From the NCBI GenBank assembly GCA_041395505.1, contig JAWLAG010000001.1:620001-684000 (forward strand): DNA of 64,000 nucleotides. The letters run 5' to 3'. Source of the stretch: Steroidobacteraceae bacterium (GTDB lineage: Bacteria; Pseudomonadota; Gammaproteobacteria; Steroidobacterales; Steroidobacteraceae). Shown in pieces: positions 18,339-26,334 of the stretch. The position numbers were made by a program, and so were the translations under genes. The first letter of the stretch is position 1. Every line of letters starts with the position of its first letter. The notes beneath the pieces were generated by a model. That model did no database searches. It saw only the letters and a program-made list of their open reading frames with translations, and had not been told where the DNA came from.

Positions 18339-19004
18339 GTGGTCCTGCGCCAGATGCAGCAACTCCTGGCCGCGATCTACGATCTGCCGGCCGGCCGCAA
18401 TATCTATGACTTCCTGATCACCGATCCGGCGCTGCTGCCCGAGGGAGCGCGAGTCGGGCCGGTCGATGAGCAGTTGATCCTGGACGATGACGGCGCACAG
18501 CTCGGCGTCGGCTTGTTTCTCGATGCAGCAGTGCTCGAGCGCCTTGGTCGTGACAATCCTATCGACATGCTCTGCTCGCGCAACGTGCAGGATTGTCTGA
18601 CCGCGCTCGAAGGCGTCAGCCACTTTGCCTATATAGAATGGAGTGCGCGTCACGATCGGCCAGTGACTTTGCTCGAACTCGAACTGCAGGCAGAAGTCGA
18701 CAAATACGTTGCCAGCCTGTGGCTGATGCGTGCCCAGCAGCCCGAGCGCTTCCCGCACGAATTGCACCGGCTACTCTTCCAGCAGGCGCGGGTCGATGAA
18801 GACATGGCGCTCGAGAGGACCGACCTCTACCGCCAGGCGAGCCGCTGGGCGGCGCGCTTCTGCCAGCACGTGGCGCGTCAGGCCGAGCGCCCGACCCGCT
18901 CTACCGCGGCTGCGCTCATCGCGCAGTTGCGCAGGTTCTACCGCCTGACCAACCAGCGCAAGCGGGAATTCATCCGGCGCGAGGTCGCTGTTGCCGCGGG
19001 TTAG
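18339..19004 (+). CDS. Conserved hypothetical protein (second of a pair)
   Basis: This 221-residue protein starts with GTG 9 bases after the preceding gene. I do not recognise its family. It is soluble and acidic in the first half (GPVDEQLILDDDGAQLG, LEGVSHFAYIEWSA), with a long arginine-rich helical C-terminus (RLTNQRKREFIRREV). The conserved-looking FAYIEWSARHDRPVTLLELELQAEVDK resembles a structured core rather than low-complexity filler. With the upstream partner it forms an isolated two-gene unit between the MFS gene and a small minus-strand gene. Confidence 0.72.
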   Translation: MVLRQMQQLLAAIYDLPAGRNIYDFLITDPALLPEGARVGPVDEQLILDDDGAQLGVGLFLDAAVLERLGRDNPIDMLCSRNVQDCLTALEGVSHFAYIEWSARHDRPVTLLELELQAEVDKYVASLWLMRAQQPERFPHELHRLLFQQARVDEDMALERTDLYRQASRWAARFCQHVARQAERPTRSTAAALIAQLRRFYRLTNQRKREFIRREVAVAAG

Positions 19005-19029
19005 AATCGACGGGACAGTGGGCCAGGTT

Positions 19030-19287
19030 CTACTCTTCGTCGGGTTGATTGGCGCGTTCCGCCATCTGCCGCTGCAACTTGATCCACTCGCCGAGCTTCT
19101 TGAGATCCCGCCGGCCTGGCCGGACCGTTTGGCCGGCATCGACGCGGCCAGCGGTGCCGACGCGCGCATAGGGATCGAAACCACTCTGGCTGGTGCTCGA
19201 CAGGGACGGCGCCCAGCCACGATCGCCCTTGTCCGAGGCGATTTCGAGTTCGGCGTTGTCGAGGGCGGACCCGGGTTTTTTACTCAT
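19030..19287 (-). CDS. Small hypothetical protein
   Basis: An 85-residue hydrophilic protein with no signal peptide or membrane segment. It has a low-complexity middle (SLSSTSQSGFDPYARVG) and a basic amphipathic C-terminal helix (LKKLGEWIKLQRQMAERA). I do not recognise it. It lies between the unknown pair and the Nudix gene, in the same orientation as the Nudix gene 80 bases upstream, and could be its downstream partner. Reality is supported by codon usage and lack of overlap with other genes, but it is short. Confidence 0.5.
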   Translation of the reverse strand: MSKKPGSALDNAELEIASDKGDRGWAPSLSSTSQSGFDPYARVGTAGRVDAGQTVRPGRRDLKKLGEWIKLQRQMAERANQPDEE

Positions 19288-19367
19288 TCTTGGTCAGACC
19301 TGCGTTGCACGCAGTTGCGGGCTATAGACAGTCTAGCCGAGCGGAACGCGGCAAAGCGTGACGGCGC

Positions 19368-19880
19368 TCACGTAAGCAGATAACGCAGCCAGGCAACGCA
19401 GGTTTTGCTGTCGTTGATCTCGCCTCTGACAATCATCGCCTGCAGGCGCGAGCGAGCGAGCCAATGTACCTCGAAGACTTCATTCGGCTCGGGTGCGATG
19501 TCGGCGGGCGCCAGGTCGCAGGCGTGATAGAGATGGACAACCTCGGTGAAAACGCCGGGTGAACTCAATACCGTGCCGAGTTCGCGCCAGCTGCGTGCCT
19601 TGACTCCGCCTTCCTCGATCAACTCACGCCTGGCGGTCTCCTGCGGCGGTTCGTCGATTTCGAGTTTGCCGGCCGGCAATTCCCAGATCCAACCGCCCGC
19701 TGCATGGCGGAATTGACGCAGCATGCAAAACCGCTGGTGTTCATCTTCGGCCAGAACGGCTGCACCGCCCGGGTGATGCACGATCTCGAGGTCGCACTGG
19801 CTGCCATTCGGCAGGCGCACGGTCTCGACATTGACCGAAATTACAGAACCCCTGAAACGGTTGTGCGACTCTATTAGCAT
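19368..19880 (-). CDS. Nudix hydrolase, ADP-ribose pyrophosphatase-like
   Basis: The 170-residue protein carries a complete Nudix box at about residues 71-93 (starting GKLEIDE and continuing ETARRELIEEGG), which binds the catalytic magnesium ions. The N-terminal beta-strand region HHPGGAAVLAEDEHQRF, the RQFRHAAGGWIWELPAGKLE lead-in and the downstream SPGVFTEVVHLYHA closely follow ADP-ribose pyrophosphatases, which split ADP-ribose into AMP and ribose 5-phosphate. It is cytoplasmic and divergent from the aldo/keto reductase, with 56 bases between. Substrate preference within the family is inferred from local sequence only. Confidence 0.88.
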   Translation of the reverse strand: MLIESHNRFRGSVISVNVETVRLPNGSQCDLEIVHHPGGAAVLAEDEHQRFCMLRQFRHAAGGWIWELPAGKLEIDEPPQETARRELIEEGGVKARSWRELGTVLSSPGVFTEVVHLYHACDLAPADIAPEPNEVFEVHWLARSRLQAMIVRGEINDSKTCVAWLRYLLT

Positions 19881-19936
19881 GGTTGCCTGCCCGCTGTACC
19901 AGCGTGCAACAATGCCGCAACAGGGGAGGCGCTGTC

Positions 19937-20971
19937 ATGCAATATCGACTGCTCGGAAGAACGGGCATCAAGGTATCGGAACTCTCGCTGGGTACGATGA
20001 CCTTCGGAACGGAGTTCGGGTTTGGCGCAGAAGAGGCGGCCAGCCGCTCGATGTTCGACTACTACCTCGAGCAGGGCGGAAACTTCATCGATACCGCCAA
20101 CCTCCACAACGCGGGCAGCAGCGAGACCTACCTTGGCCGGTTCATCGGGGCGTCGCGGTCGCGCATCGTCCTCGCCACCAAGTTCACCATGAGCGGCGAT
20201 GCCGGCAACATCAACGCCGGCGGCAGCTCGCGCAAGAGCCTGCACCTGTCGCTGCACAACAGCCTGCGGCGGTTGCAGACGGATTACATCGACCTGCTGT
20301 GGGTGCACATGTGGGATTCACTGACCGGAATCGAGGAATTGCTGCGCGCGCTCGACGATGTCGTGCGCCAGGGCAAGGTGCTCAGCATCGGGTTTTCGAA
20401 CTACCCCGCCTGGGTGGTGGCTCGAGCGAGCGAGCAGGCCTTGCTGCGCAATCTGAGCGTCCCGGTCGCACTGCAGGTCCAGTACAGCCTCGTCGAACGC
20501 AATGTCGAGCACGAGCTGCTGCCCTGTGCGGCCCAATATGGCATGACGATCACGGCCTGGAGTCCGCTCGCCGGCGGCTTCCTGTCCGGCAAGTACAGCG
20601 CCGATCCGGCCGTGCGTGCCAAGCAGTCCGGGCGGCTGCAGACCGCGAGCTGGGGCAGTCTCTACAGCGATCGCAATTTCGCGATAGCCGCAGCCGTTGC
20701 CCAGGTCGCGCGCGAGTGCGGTCGCAGCAGTGCGCAGGTTGCATTGCGCTGGCTCATGCAGCGGCCCGGCAATGTCTTGCCGATCATCGGGGCGCGCACG
20801 CTCGAGCAGCTGCGCGACATCATGCAGTCCGCCGAGTTCACCTTGAGCAGTGAGCAGCTTGCTGCGCTCGATGGCTCCAGCGCGCCAGCACCGCACTATC
20901 CGCAATCACTGCTGGCTTCGCCACGCCTGCGCGGCATGATGCACGGCAGCGAAATCGACCGACTCAGGTGA
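19937..20971 (+). CDS. Aldo/keto reductase family protein with His in place of catalytic Tyr
   Basis: The 344-residue protein has the full TIM-barrel pattern of the AKR11/12-like group: LLGRTGIKVSELSLGTMTFG, then GNFIDTANL, LATKF, IDLLWVHMWD, SIGFSNYPAW and WSPLAGGFLSGKY. Of the D-Y-K-H tetrad, Asp52, Lys82 and His124 are present, but the tyrosine position reads CAC (His57) in DTANLHNAGSSE. The start has GGGGAGG 7 bases upstream. Loss of the acid/base tyrosine may weaken carbonyl reduction or change chemistry. The 3' end overlaps the convergent AhpD-like gene by 8 bases. Confidence 0.88.
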   Translation: MQYRLLGRTGIKVSELSLGTMTFGTEFGFGAEEAASRSMFDYYLEQGGNFIDTANLHNAGSSETYLGRFIGASRSRIVLATKFTMSGDAGNINAGGSSRKSLHLSLHNSLRRLQTDYIDLLWVHMWDSLTGIEELLRALDDVVRQGKVLSIGFSNYPAWVVARASEQALLRNLSVPVALQVQYSLVERNVEHELLPCAAQYGMTITAWSPLAGGFLSGKYSADPAVRAKQSGRLQTASWGSLYSDRNFAIAAAVAQVARECGRSSAQVALRWLMQRPGNVLPIIGARTLEQLRDIMQSAEFTLSSEQLAALDGSSAPAPHYPQSLLASPRLRGMMHGSEIDRLR

Positions 20972-21581
20972 CCCTGGCTGCGCCCCGCTGGCGCGAGCGT
21001 CCGTGGTACTCGGGGTTCGGCATCATTTCGGTCGCTGTCGCCAGGCGGTTGGTCATGTTGAAAAACGACGCCACGGCGGCAATGTCCCAGATGTCGCGCT
21101 TGCGAAATCCCGCTCGCAGTAATTTGCGGCGCTCGCTGGCATCGCATTCGGCAGGCTGGCGAGTCAGCCGGTCGGCGAAGTCGAGCATCGTCCGCTGGCG
21201 CGGCGTCAGGTTGGCGGCGCGGTAGTTCATCACCAGCAGCTCGCCGAGCTCGGGGTCGCCCGAGAGCTCGCGCACTGCCTGGCCGTGCGCCACCAGGCAG
21301 TAGTAGCAATGGTTTGCCGACGACACCACCACCGCGATCATCTCCCTTTCGAGCTCGCTCAGGCCTGATTTCGCGAACATCAAGTCGTTGTACATGTCGA
21401 TGAAGGCGCGCAATTTCACGGTGTCGAAACTGTATGCGGCCAGCACATTCGGCAGGAAGCCAATCTTCTCCTCGCAGATACGGAAATACTTGGCCAGATC
21501 CGCAGGCAGTGCGCGCCTTGATTTCGGCCGCAACCCGAGCGCTGTAAGTCGACGCGGTTGATAGCGGCGTCCGGTGGTCAT
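20964..21581 (-). CDS. Peroxidase-related, AhpD/carboxymuconolactone decarboxylase-like protein
   Basis: The 205-residue protein fits the uncharacterised peroxidase-related family built on the AhpD fold. The redox pair CxxC with the following histidine is present in NHCYYCLVAHG, preceded by LSELEREMIAVVVSSA. AhpD-type proteins reduce alkyl hydroperoxides or pass electrons from thiol carriers. The C-terminal half (LTPRQRTMLDFADRLTRQP, DIWDIAAVASFFNMTNRLA) matches the longer members of the family. The gene overlaps the convergent aldo/keto reductase by 8 bases and is divergent from the helicase gene with a 100-base gap. Confidence 0.87.
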   Translation of the reverse strand: MTTGRRYQPRRLTALGLRPKSRRALPADLAKYFRICEEKIGFLPNVLAAYSFDTVKLRAFIDMYNDLMFAKSGLSELEREMIAVVVSSANHCYYCLVAHGQAVRELSGDPELGELLVMNYRAANLTPRQRTMLDFADRLTRQPAECDASERRKLLRAGFRKRDIWDIAAVASFFNMTNRLATATEMMPNPEYHGRSRQRGAARVT

Positions 21582-21681
21582 GATCGCCTCGCAACATGGA
21601 CAGGCCGGTGATCATTGCGCAATCGCCGGGCAGCGGCAACCGGCGCGACTCGATCGCCAGATCTCGGTATCATCGCCGCTC

Positions 21682-23769
21682 ATGTCGGTCTCCGCCCATC
21701 TGACACAACTGAATGGCCCGCAACGCCAGGCGGTCACACACGGCGAAGCCGTAAGCGACAGGGAGTTCAGTGCCGGCCCGCTGCTGATCATCGCCGGCGC
21801 CGGTACCGGCAAGACCAACACGCTGGCCTTCCGCGTGGCACACCTGGTGCTGCACGGCGTGGATCCGGCGCGAATCCTGATGTTGACCTTCACCCGCCGC
21901 GCCGCGCTCGAGATGCGCCGACGTGCGCATGACATCGTCAAGACCGCGTTGAACGATACCCTGGGGGACAAGGCGAAGGCCATTGCGCAGCGCCTGGGCT
22001 GGGCCGGGACATTTCATTCAGTCGGCAACCGCCTGTTGCGTCATTACGCGCAGCATATCGGCCTCGATCCGCAATTCAGCGTGGCCGATCGCGGCGATGC
22101 GGCCGACCTGCTCGATGACGTGCGCCAACAGCTGGGCCTTGCCACCAAAGAGCAACGATTTCCGCGCAAGGACAGCTGCCTTGCCATTTATTCGTATCGG
22201 GTGAATACCCAGCGACCGCTGCAGGAGGTTCTGGAGCGGCAGTTTCCCTGGTGCCTGCAATGGCAGGACGACCTCACGCGCCTGTTTCGCGCCTATGTCG
22301 AGCGCAAGCAGAAGTACGCGCTTCTCGATTACGACGACCTGCTGTTGTACTGGCACGTGCTCATGAGCGAACCGCGCCTGGCGCAGCATGTCGGCTCGCA
22401 TTTCGATCACATACTCGTCGACGAATACCAGGATACCAATCGCCTGCAGGCGGACATCCTGCGCGCGCTGCGCCCAAACGGTCAGGGCGTGACGGTGGTT
22501 GGCGATGACGCGCAGTCGATCTACTCATTCCGCGCTGCCGAGGTCGAGAACATACTCGGCTTCCCGGATCAGTACGAGCCGAAAGCCACGATCGTTACGC
22601 TGGCGCAGAACTATCGCTCGACGCAGCAGGTGCTCGACGCGGCCAATGCGCTGATGTCCGATGCACCGCGACAATTTCGCAAGCACCTGCTGTCGATACG
22701 CGGCGATGGGGCGAAGCCGCGCTATGTCACGGTCGATGACCTGGCCGCCCAGGCCGAATACGTCTGCACGCAGATTCTCAAGCAGCGCGAAGCGAATGTG
22801 GCGCTGCGCCGCCAGGCCGTGTTGTTTCGAAGCGCGAGCCATAGCGATCTGCTCGAGGTTGAGCTGACCAAACGAAAGATCCCCTTCGTGAAGTACGGCG
22901 GACTCAAGTTTCTCGAAGCGAGCCACGTCAAGGATTTCCTGGCGGTCCTGCGCTGGGCCGACAATCTGCGAAATTCGCTGGCGGCCTTGCGTACCATGCA
23001 GCTGTTGCCGGGCGTCGGTCCGGTCAATGCGCGCAAGGCGGTCGACCTGCTCGAAGCGGCGAATGGCAGCCTGCACTCGCTCAAGGCCTACGAGGCGCCG
23101 CCCGAGGCGCGCATGCTCTGGCCGAAGCTCCTCGCGCTGATGGAAATGCTCGCGACCCCCAAGAGCCCCTGGCCGGCGCAGCTACGTGCCGTGCGGGAGT
23201 GGTACCAGCCACACCTCGAGCGACTGTACGAGCAATACCACACGCGCATTGGCGATCTCGATCAGCTCGAAGTCCTGGCCGGGCAATACCCCTCGCGCGA
23301 GCGCTTCGTAACCGAACTCACGCTCGATCCGCCGAACGCCACCAGCGATCTGTCCGGCAAGCCGCACCTCGACGACGACTACCTGGTGCTCTCGACGATC
23401 CACTCCGCCAAGGGCATGGAGTGGGAGAGCGTGTTCGTGCTGAACGTCGTCGACGGCAGTTTCCCGTCGGAGTTCGCGACCGGCTCGCCCGATCAGATCG
23501 AGGAGGAGCGGCGCTTGCTGTATGTCGGCATGACCAGGGCGCGCCGTGACCTGCACCTGATCGCGCCGCTGCGTTTTCCGCTCACCAATCAGCCGCGCAA
23601 CGCCGATGGCCACGTCTATGGCGGACGCAGTCGATTCGTCAACGAAAAATTCCTGAAAACGTTCGACGAAGTGGCCTTCCACGGCTCGCACCTGTCGGAG
23701 GTCGGCCTGCAAGGCGCGGCGGCGGCGGTGCAGGTCGATGCGGCCAGACGCATCAAGGACATGTGGTGA
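21682..23769 (+). CDS. ATP-dependent DNA helicase, UvrD/Rep family
   Basis: The 695-residue superfamily 1A helicase unwinds DNA 3'-5'. The motifs occur in order: Walker A AGAGTGKT (Lys44), Ia TFTRRAALEMRRR, motif II DEYQDTN, motif III VGDDAQSIYSFR, motif IV AQNYRSTQ, motif V LSTIHSAKGMEWE and motif VI EERRLLYVGMTRAR. It is shorter than Rep or UvrD at the C-terminus, which ends with a poorly conserved 50-residue tail. An in-frame start further upstream at 21574 would overlap the divergent AhpD-like gene, so ATG 21682 is preferred. The gene stands alone on its strand. Confidence 0.92.
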   Translation: MSVSAHLTQLNGPQRQAVTHGEAVSDREFSAGPLLIIAGAGTGKTNTLAFRVAHLVLHGVDPARILMLTFTRRAALEMRRRAHDIVKTALNDTLGDKAKAIAQRLGWAGTFHSVGNRLLRHYAQHIGLDPQFSVADRGDAADLLDDVRQQLGLATKEQRFPRKDSCLAIYSYRVNTQRPLQEVLERQFPWCLQWQDDLTRLFRAYVERKQKYALLDYDDLLLYWHVLMSEPRLAQHVGSHFDHILVDEYQDTNRLQADILRALRPNGQGVTVVGDDAQSIYSFRAAEVENILGFPDQYEPKATIVTLAQNYRSTQQVLDAANALMSDAPRQFRKHLLSIRGDGAKPRYVTVDDLAAQAEYVCTQILKQREANVALRRQAVLFRSASHSDLLEVELTKRKIPFVKYGGLKFLEASHVKDFLAVLRWADNLRNSLAALRTMQLLPGVGPVNARKAVDLLEAANGSLHSLKAYEAPPEARMLWPKLLALMEMLATPKSPWPAQLRAVREWYQPHLERLYEQYHTRIGDLDQLEVLAGQYPSRERFVTELTLDPPNATSDLSGKPHLDDDYLVLSTIHSAKGMEWESVFVLNVVDGSFPSEFATGSPDQIEEERRLLYVGMTRARRDLHLIAPLRFPLTNQPRNADGHVYGGRSRFVNEKFLKTFDEVAFHGSHLSEVGLQGAAAAVQVDAARRIKDMW

Positions 23770-23778
23770 GCTGCGGGT

Positions 23779-24642
23779 CTATTTCTCCGGCTTGACGAAT
23801 CGCAGTGTGAAGCGATCGCTCTCGCCGATCTTCAACATGCGTTCGCGATCGGCCTGGCCCATGCGCAGCGTCGGCGGCAGTGCCCAGACGCCGGCTTCAT
23901 AGTCCTTGGTATCGGCTCCGTTGGCGTTGATGGCCGATTTCGCGACCAGGCGGAAGCCGCCGGCTTCGATCCGTTCGACGGCGAATGTTTCATTGACATA
24001 GCCGCTGCGGGCCTTCGGGTCCTGTGGCTGGCCGTCGTTGCCGCGGTGTTCGACCACGCCGAAGATTCCACCGGGCTTCAGCGCCCGGAATGCGGCGGCG
24101 ACCACGGCGTCGAGCTCACCGCGTCCCATCCAACTGTGCAGGTTGCGAAACGTGAGCACCATGTCGGCGCTCCCGGCCGGCGCAATCTCGTTGACCGAAT
24201 CACCGAGGGTCGTGATGATGACGCGGTCATAGCTCCCGGGGTCGCTTGCGAGCTTGTCGCGAAATCGCGCAAGCCCGGTCGTGATGTAGCTGCTGTCAGG
24301 GGAGGGCGGCCACTGCGCCGCATAGAATCGGCCGTGTTCGCGCAACAGCGGTGCAAGGATCTCGGTGTACCAGCCGTCGGCACCTGGCCACAGCTCGACC
24401 ACGGTCATCTCGGGTCGCAAGCCAAAGAAAAGCAGGGTTTCCTTCGGATGGCGGTAACGATCGCGTGCGCGGTGCTCTTCGCTGCGCTGCGCGCCGGCAA
24501 GCACCTGCGAGATGGCAAGTGCGGCATCCTGCCGGTCGGCAACGGGCGCACTTGCGCAGGCGCAAAGAAGCCCAGTCAGCAGCGCGGCTGCCAGCCTCGT
24601 GCAACCAGGGAGCGGGCTCGAGTTCAACGGTCGCGAGTTCAA
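23779..24642 (-). CDS. Class I SAM-methyltransferase-like lipoprotein (COG4798 type)
   Basis: The 287-residue product starts with a lipoprotein signal (LAAALLTGLLCAC) and continues with a Rossmann methyltransferase-like domain: VVELWPGADGWYTEIL at the SAM motif I position, GSADMVLTFRNLHSWMG and ALKPGGIFGVVEHRG. Motif I reads PGADGW rather than the usual GxGxG. Exported SAM-dependent enzymes are puzzling because SAM is cytoplasmic; the fold may bind another ligand. Its ATG overlaps the stop of the RNA-binding protein gene in an ATGA, so the two are co-translated. This protein family is known but not functionally explained. Confidence 0.82.
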   Translation of the reverse strand: MNSRPLNSSPLPGCTRLAAALLTGLLCACASAPVADRQDAALAISQVLAGAQRSEEHRARDRYRHPKETLLFFGLRPEMTVVELWPGADGWYTEILAPLLREHGRFYAAQWPPSPDSSYITTGLARFRDKLASDPGSYDRVIITTLGDSVNEIAPAGSADMVLTFRNLHSWMGRGELDAVVAAAFRALKPGGIFGVVEHRGNDGQPQDPKARSGYVNETFAVERIEAGGFRLVAKSAINANGADTKDYEAGVWALPPTLRMGQADRERMLKIGESDRFTLRFVKPEK

Positions 24643-24926
24643 TGGTCGCGAGGCGGGCCGCCGCCACCGCCGCGTGGGCGGGGCGGGCGTTGCTGGGCCT
24701 CATTGACCCGCAAGGCCCGGCCATTGAGCTCATGCCCGTTGAGCGCATCGATGGCTGCCTGGGCATCGGCTTGCGGCATATCCACGAATCCGAAGCCGCG
24801 CGGCCGGCCGGTTTCGCGGTCGTTGATGAGTTTCACCGATTCGACCTTGCCATAGCGTTCGAACAGAACCTTGACGTCGGCATCGGTGGCCGAGAACGGC
24901 AGATTGCCTACATAAATCGTCGTCAT
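24639..24926 (-). CDS. RRM-domain RNA-binding protein
   Basis: A 95-residue protein made of one RNA-recognition motif. RNP2 is IYVGNL (residues 4-9) and RNP1 is RGFGFVDM (around 43-50), followed by a short basic glycine/proline-rich tail (RPPRPRGGGGGPP). This is the layout of cyanobacterial and proteobacterial Rbp proteins, which are often cold-induced and bind U- or G-rich RNA. The gene precedes the lipoprotein methyltransferase with a 4-base overlap. The 136 bases between it and the DUF1838 gene hold its likely promoter; I see no other gene there. Confidence 0.92.
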   Translation of the reverse strand: MTTIYVGNLPFSATDADVKVLFERYGKVESVKLINDRETGRPRGFGFVDMPQADAQAAIDALNGHELNGRALRVNEAQQRPPRPRGGGGGPPRDH

Positions 24927-25062
24927 TCGATCGTCTCTCTCGCAGCTGGCCGCCGAACCCGCGGTGGCTGCGGTCCGGCACGACCCGTCAACACGAAAAC
25001 CCTCGTGCCAACGATGCTACTCCCGAGCAGGGACCCAGGCAAACCCGCCGCTGGCGGCGCCG

Positions 25063-25956
25063 TCAATGGCGCGCTGGTGGCGCCTCCGGCGCGACCTGCT
25101 TGCGGAAATATGTCCAGCTGGTTTCGTTGGGCCGCTTGTCATCGAGCGGCGGCGGCGACTTCCAGAGCGGATAGTCACGCTCAATCAAACTGCGAAACGC
25201 CTCGGGCAGTTCGTCCCAGCTGCCGAGCTTGCGCCCGGCGCTGTGAAAATAGAGCAGGCCGCTGCGATCACCCATTTCCATCCACGGCAGCCATCCGGAT
25301 ATCCTCACCCAGCCAACCTGCACCGGTGCCGATGTGACGCTTTGGTCCGTCAGGGCGGCGATCGGCCCGAAGAAATTGAACATCTCGGTGGCGTGATAGG
25401 TGCCGCCAATGTATTTCTGATAGTCGCCGCCGAGCGGGTTGCGATAGAAAAGCGGCACGGTGAGGGTCTGCCACCACTGGTCGCCGCTGACCGTGCCGCG
25501 CCAACTGACCGGCTTGCCATCGCGGCCGAGCGGGAAGAGCGGCGGCTGATTCACAGGGTCGTTCGCGGTCTGCACGACCTTGACCGCGGCGCCGGTCCAG
25601 GGATTGTTCCATTCCGTCAATGGTTCGCCAGTGGCCGGGTCGACATAGATGAGCAGTTCGCGGCTCACCAGGCGCCAGCCCTTGCCGCGCTGCGGGTCGT
25701 TGATGGTCGCGCAGGCGCGGATATTCATGCCGATCACGTCGAACAGCTTGCGGTCCGCTTCGCCTGGTACCCGGCTGTAGGTCTCGCCATGCCAGTAGTA
25801 GGTAACTGCTTCACCATCGACCATCGAGCATTGGACCTTACGCATCGCAGCAAGTGCGCCATCGGCGGTGTAGATGTCGAGTGGTTCGGCCTGCGTCGCG
25901 ACAGCGACCAAAGCGGTGAATGCGATCAGTGCCGATGCTGGGAGCTTGTTGGCCAT
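25063..25956 (-). CDS. DUF1838 family secreted protein
   Basis: The 297-residue protein has a cleavable signal peptide (LIAFTALVAVATQAEP) and a body matching DUF1838: conserved blocks EAVTYYWHGETYSRVPGE, LFDVIGMNIRAC, LLIYVDPATGEPLTEW and the C-terminal GWLPWMEMGDRSGLLYFH. The function is unknown; members are periplasmic or extracellular and often sit near hydrophobic-compound metabolism genes. It lies 12 bases after a small gene that is itself coupled to a methyltransferase gene, so it is the third gene of a minus-strand operon. Confidence 0.85.
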   Translation of the reverse strand: MANKLPASALIAFTALVAVATQAEPLDIYTADGALAAMRKVQCSMVDGEAVTYYWHGETYSRVPGEADRKLFDVIGMNIRACATINDPQRGKGWRLVSRELLIYVDPATGEPLTEWNNPWTGAAVKVVQTANDPVNQPPLFPLGRDGKPVSWRGTVSGDQWWQTLTVPLFYRNPLGGDYQKYIGGTYHATEMFNFFGPIAALTDQSVTSAPVQVGWVRISGWLPWMEMGDRSGLLYFHSAGRKLGSWDELPEAFRSLIERDYPLWKSPPPLDDKRPNETSWTYFRKQVAPEAPPARH

Positions 25957-25968
25957 GTTGGCGGATCC

Positions 25969-26334
25969 TTACTTGCCGGTCTTGTTGTCAGTGAGCCAGT
26001 TGCGAACCCGCGGGTCAACCGGCGCGACCGGCGTGCGATCGCGCGCGAGTTCCGACAGGACACGGGAGGTGAACTCGCCGAGCGATCGATTGCGCTCAAG
26101 CGCTTCGTCGACGTCTGGCTGGTAGCGCTCGAGCGCAGTGCGGCTCACTGTGCCCTGGCCGGCAAGCACAGCTTCGAGCGTCTGCAAACGCTCGCGCAGG
26201 ATGTGCACTTCCGCGGTCAGGGCGACGATCGCGCCTACCGCGTTGTCCATGGGCACATCGTGCAGGAGGAGCGGTTCATGATCGGTGACCGGGCCGGACA
26301 GCGCTGCCTTGGGTACGGTTTTCTTCGCGCTCAT
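25969..26334 (-). CDS. Small hypothetical protein, helical
   Basis: A 121-residue soluble protein, not recognised. It contains a predicted amphipathic or coiled-coil helix (VALTAEVHILRERLQTLEAVLAG) and a charged C-terminal half ending VDPRVRNWLTDN. The start codon overlaps the methyltransferase stop (ATGA at 26331-26334), and the DUF1838 gene follows 12 bases later. The coupling suggests that it works with, or helps to oligomerise, one of these neighbours; this is inference. Confidence 0.68.
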   Translation of the reverse strand: MSAKKTVPKAALSGPVTDHEPLLLHDVPMDNAVGAIVALTAEVHILRERLQTLEAVLAGQGTVSRTALERYQPDVDEALERNRSLGEFTSRVLSELARDRTPVAPVDPRVRNWLTDNKTGK

